Below, piece by piece: positions 5,025 through 5,418 of a stretch of 5,418 nucleotides of DNA. The notes under the pieces were generated by a model, which did no database searches, had not been told where the DNA came from, and saw only the letters and a program-made list of their open reading frames with translations. How positions within the stretch are numbered: position 1 is the stretch's first letter; each line of letters starts with the position of its first letter. The position numbers were made by a program, and so were the translations under genes. Source of the stretch: Chloroflexota bacterium (lineage in GTDB: Bacteria; Chloroflexota; Anaerolineae; Anaerolineales; Villigracilaceae); NCBI GenBank assembly GCA_021796315.1, contig JAJYOH010000433.1, forward strand, positions 1 to 5,418, in the 5' to 3' direction.

Positions 5025-5117
5025 CTAAATATGTATCGGTATTCCTTCTGCACCATGCGCCGCTTCCATCAAAACTTCTGAAAGCGTCGGGTGCGCGTGG
5101 ATATCATGGGTGATTCC
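5025..5117 (-). pseudogene. lpd: C-terminal remnant of dihydrolipoamide dehydrogenase
   Basis: The last 30 codons read GITHDIHAHPTLSEVLMEAA then HGAEGIPIHI and TAG. IHAHPTLSE...MEAA...G.PIHI is the conserved C-terminus of dihydrolipoyl dehydrogenase, the E3 component of 2-oxoacid dehydrogenase and glycine cleavage complexes; the HAHP motif holds the active-site His that works with the redox disulfide of the other subunit. Here the FAD and NAD domains are absent: homology stops at the stop codon of the DUF2442 gene, which takes the place of the upstream part. No start or ribosome site serves the fragment. It is a dead remnant, and another intact copy would be expected elsewhere if the organism needs E3. 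Confidence 0.8.
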
Positions 5118-5383
5118 TATGCCAATGGCTGGAGGCTCAACAAATGCTCGATTTCGATGCCGTCATCCAACTCTTCCCAATAAATGGCAAAACCTTCAGG
5201 CTCAATGGTCCATTTGGAACGTTGTCCTTTGTTGGCTTTAGCAAGCCATTTCAGCCATTCCATCTGATCGATTGGGATGCTGATCTCGCGTCCGTCGCTG
5301 AGAAGAATATACAGCATGTTGCCTTCAAAGCGGACGCTTTTTGCTTGGACTTGAATATTCACGTTATTGGTTGAAGTAATCAT
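5117..5383 (-). CDS. DUF2442-family small protein
   Basis: 88 residues, soluble. The order of strands fits DUF2442: AKSVRFEGNMLYILLSDGRE (14-33), SIPIDQMEWLKWL, the RSKWTIEPEGFAIYWEELDDGIEIEHLL end with the typical W-x-LDxxI...LL close. GGAGGT (5394-5389) sits 5 nt before the ATG. The start overlaps by 20 nt the end of a DUF4160 gene, the standard partner; the translational coupling implies a joint function. The pair is often listed among toxin-antitoxin-like modules, but I know of no proven activity. Its stop codon abuts the lpd remnant, which suggests arrival by insertion or recombination. Confidence 0.75.
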   Translation of the reverse strand: MITSTNNVNIQVQAKSVRFEGNMLYILLSDGREISIPIDQMEWLKWLAKANKGQRSKWTIEPEGFAIYWEELDDGIEIEHLLSLQPLA

Positions 5384-5418
5384 TCCAGACCTCCAGAAGC
5401 TTTTCTTGATTCTGGCGA
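5364..5418 (-). CDS. DUF4160-family protein, C-terminal fragment at the window edge
   Basis: Only the last 17 codons are in the window: RQNQEKLLEVWNDYFNQ then TAA. The ending N-x-E-x-L-L-E-x-W-x-D-Y-F is the typical C-terminus of DUF4160 proteins (about 80 residues in full), which almost always precede a DUF2442 gene, as here with a 20-nt overlap. Molecular function is unknown. The start lies beyond the window on the right. Confidence 0.65.
   Translation of the reverse strand, partial: RQNQEKLLEVWNDYFNQ

Noticed and set aside
1..5418. CRISPR array, tRNA, rRNA or transposase gene
   Set aside because: No regularly spaced direct repeats, no tRNA-like cloverleaf or rRNA stretch and no transposase motif were seen on either strand by eye.

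Overview
The window most likely comes from a strictly anaerobic bacterium of medium GC content. A member of the Chloroflexota (Anaerolineae-like) is my best guess. It rests on remembered resemblance of several small proteins (the TPR-like protein, the lpd tail, the broken membrane protein) and on the tungsten aldehyde oxidoreductase; no rRNA or other marker is present to prove it.

Left part (1-1600, + strand): the 3' part of a radical SAM/SPASM protein that resembles the maturase found beside tungsten-dependent aldehyde:ferredoxin oxidoreductases (AOR) ends at 725. A terminator-like hairpin follows (745-800). A good sigma-70-type promoter (778-805) overlaps it, with a 7-bp dyad at the predicted transcription start (808-823). 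This promoter should drive two small MoaD/ThiS-fold sulfur-carrier-like genes (859-1164 and 1179-1457). The second ends in Gly-Gly-Gly; the first lacks the terminal Gly-Gly. A palindromic dispersed-type repeat (1461-1552) and a long hairpin terminator (1558-1593) close this side.

Centre (1600-4101, - strand): a full-length AOR-family tungsten enzyme (1642-3468) converges on the MoaD pair. It has its own promoter (3530-3558) with two dyads just upstream. Behind it lies a small TPR-like protein gene (3619-4101). The maturase, the sulfur carriers for pyranopterin synthesis and the AOR form a coherent tungsten-enzyme module: the carriers would supply dithiolene sulfur to the cofactor, the radical SAM protein would mature the enzyme, and the AOR would interconvert aldehydes and acids with ferredoxin.

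Right part (4102-5418): a divergent intergenic region of about 260 bp holds promoter-like signals, a possible 27-codon ORF and an inverted repeat. A + strand ferritin-like protein gene (4364-4873) follows. Downstream, on the - strand, are gene remains: a frameshifted and truncated membrane-protein gene (4857-5014) and the last 30 codons of a dihydrolipoamide dehydrogenase (5025-5117). Butted against these is an overlapping DUF4160-DUF2442 gene pair (5364-5418 partial, and 5117-5383), a small mobile-looking module that seems to have replaced the rest of the lpd gene.
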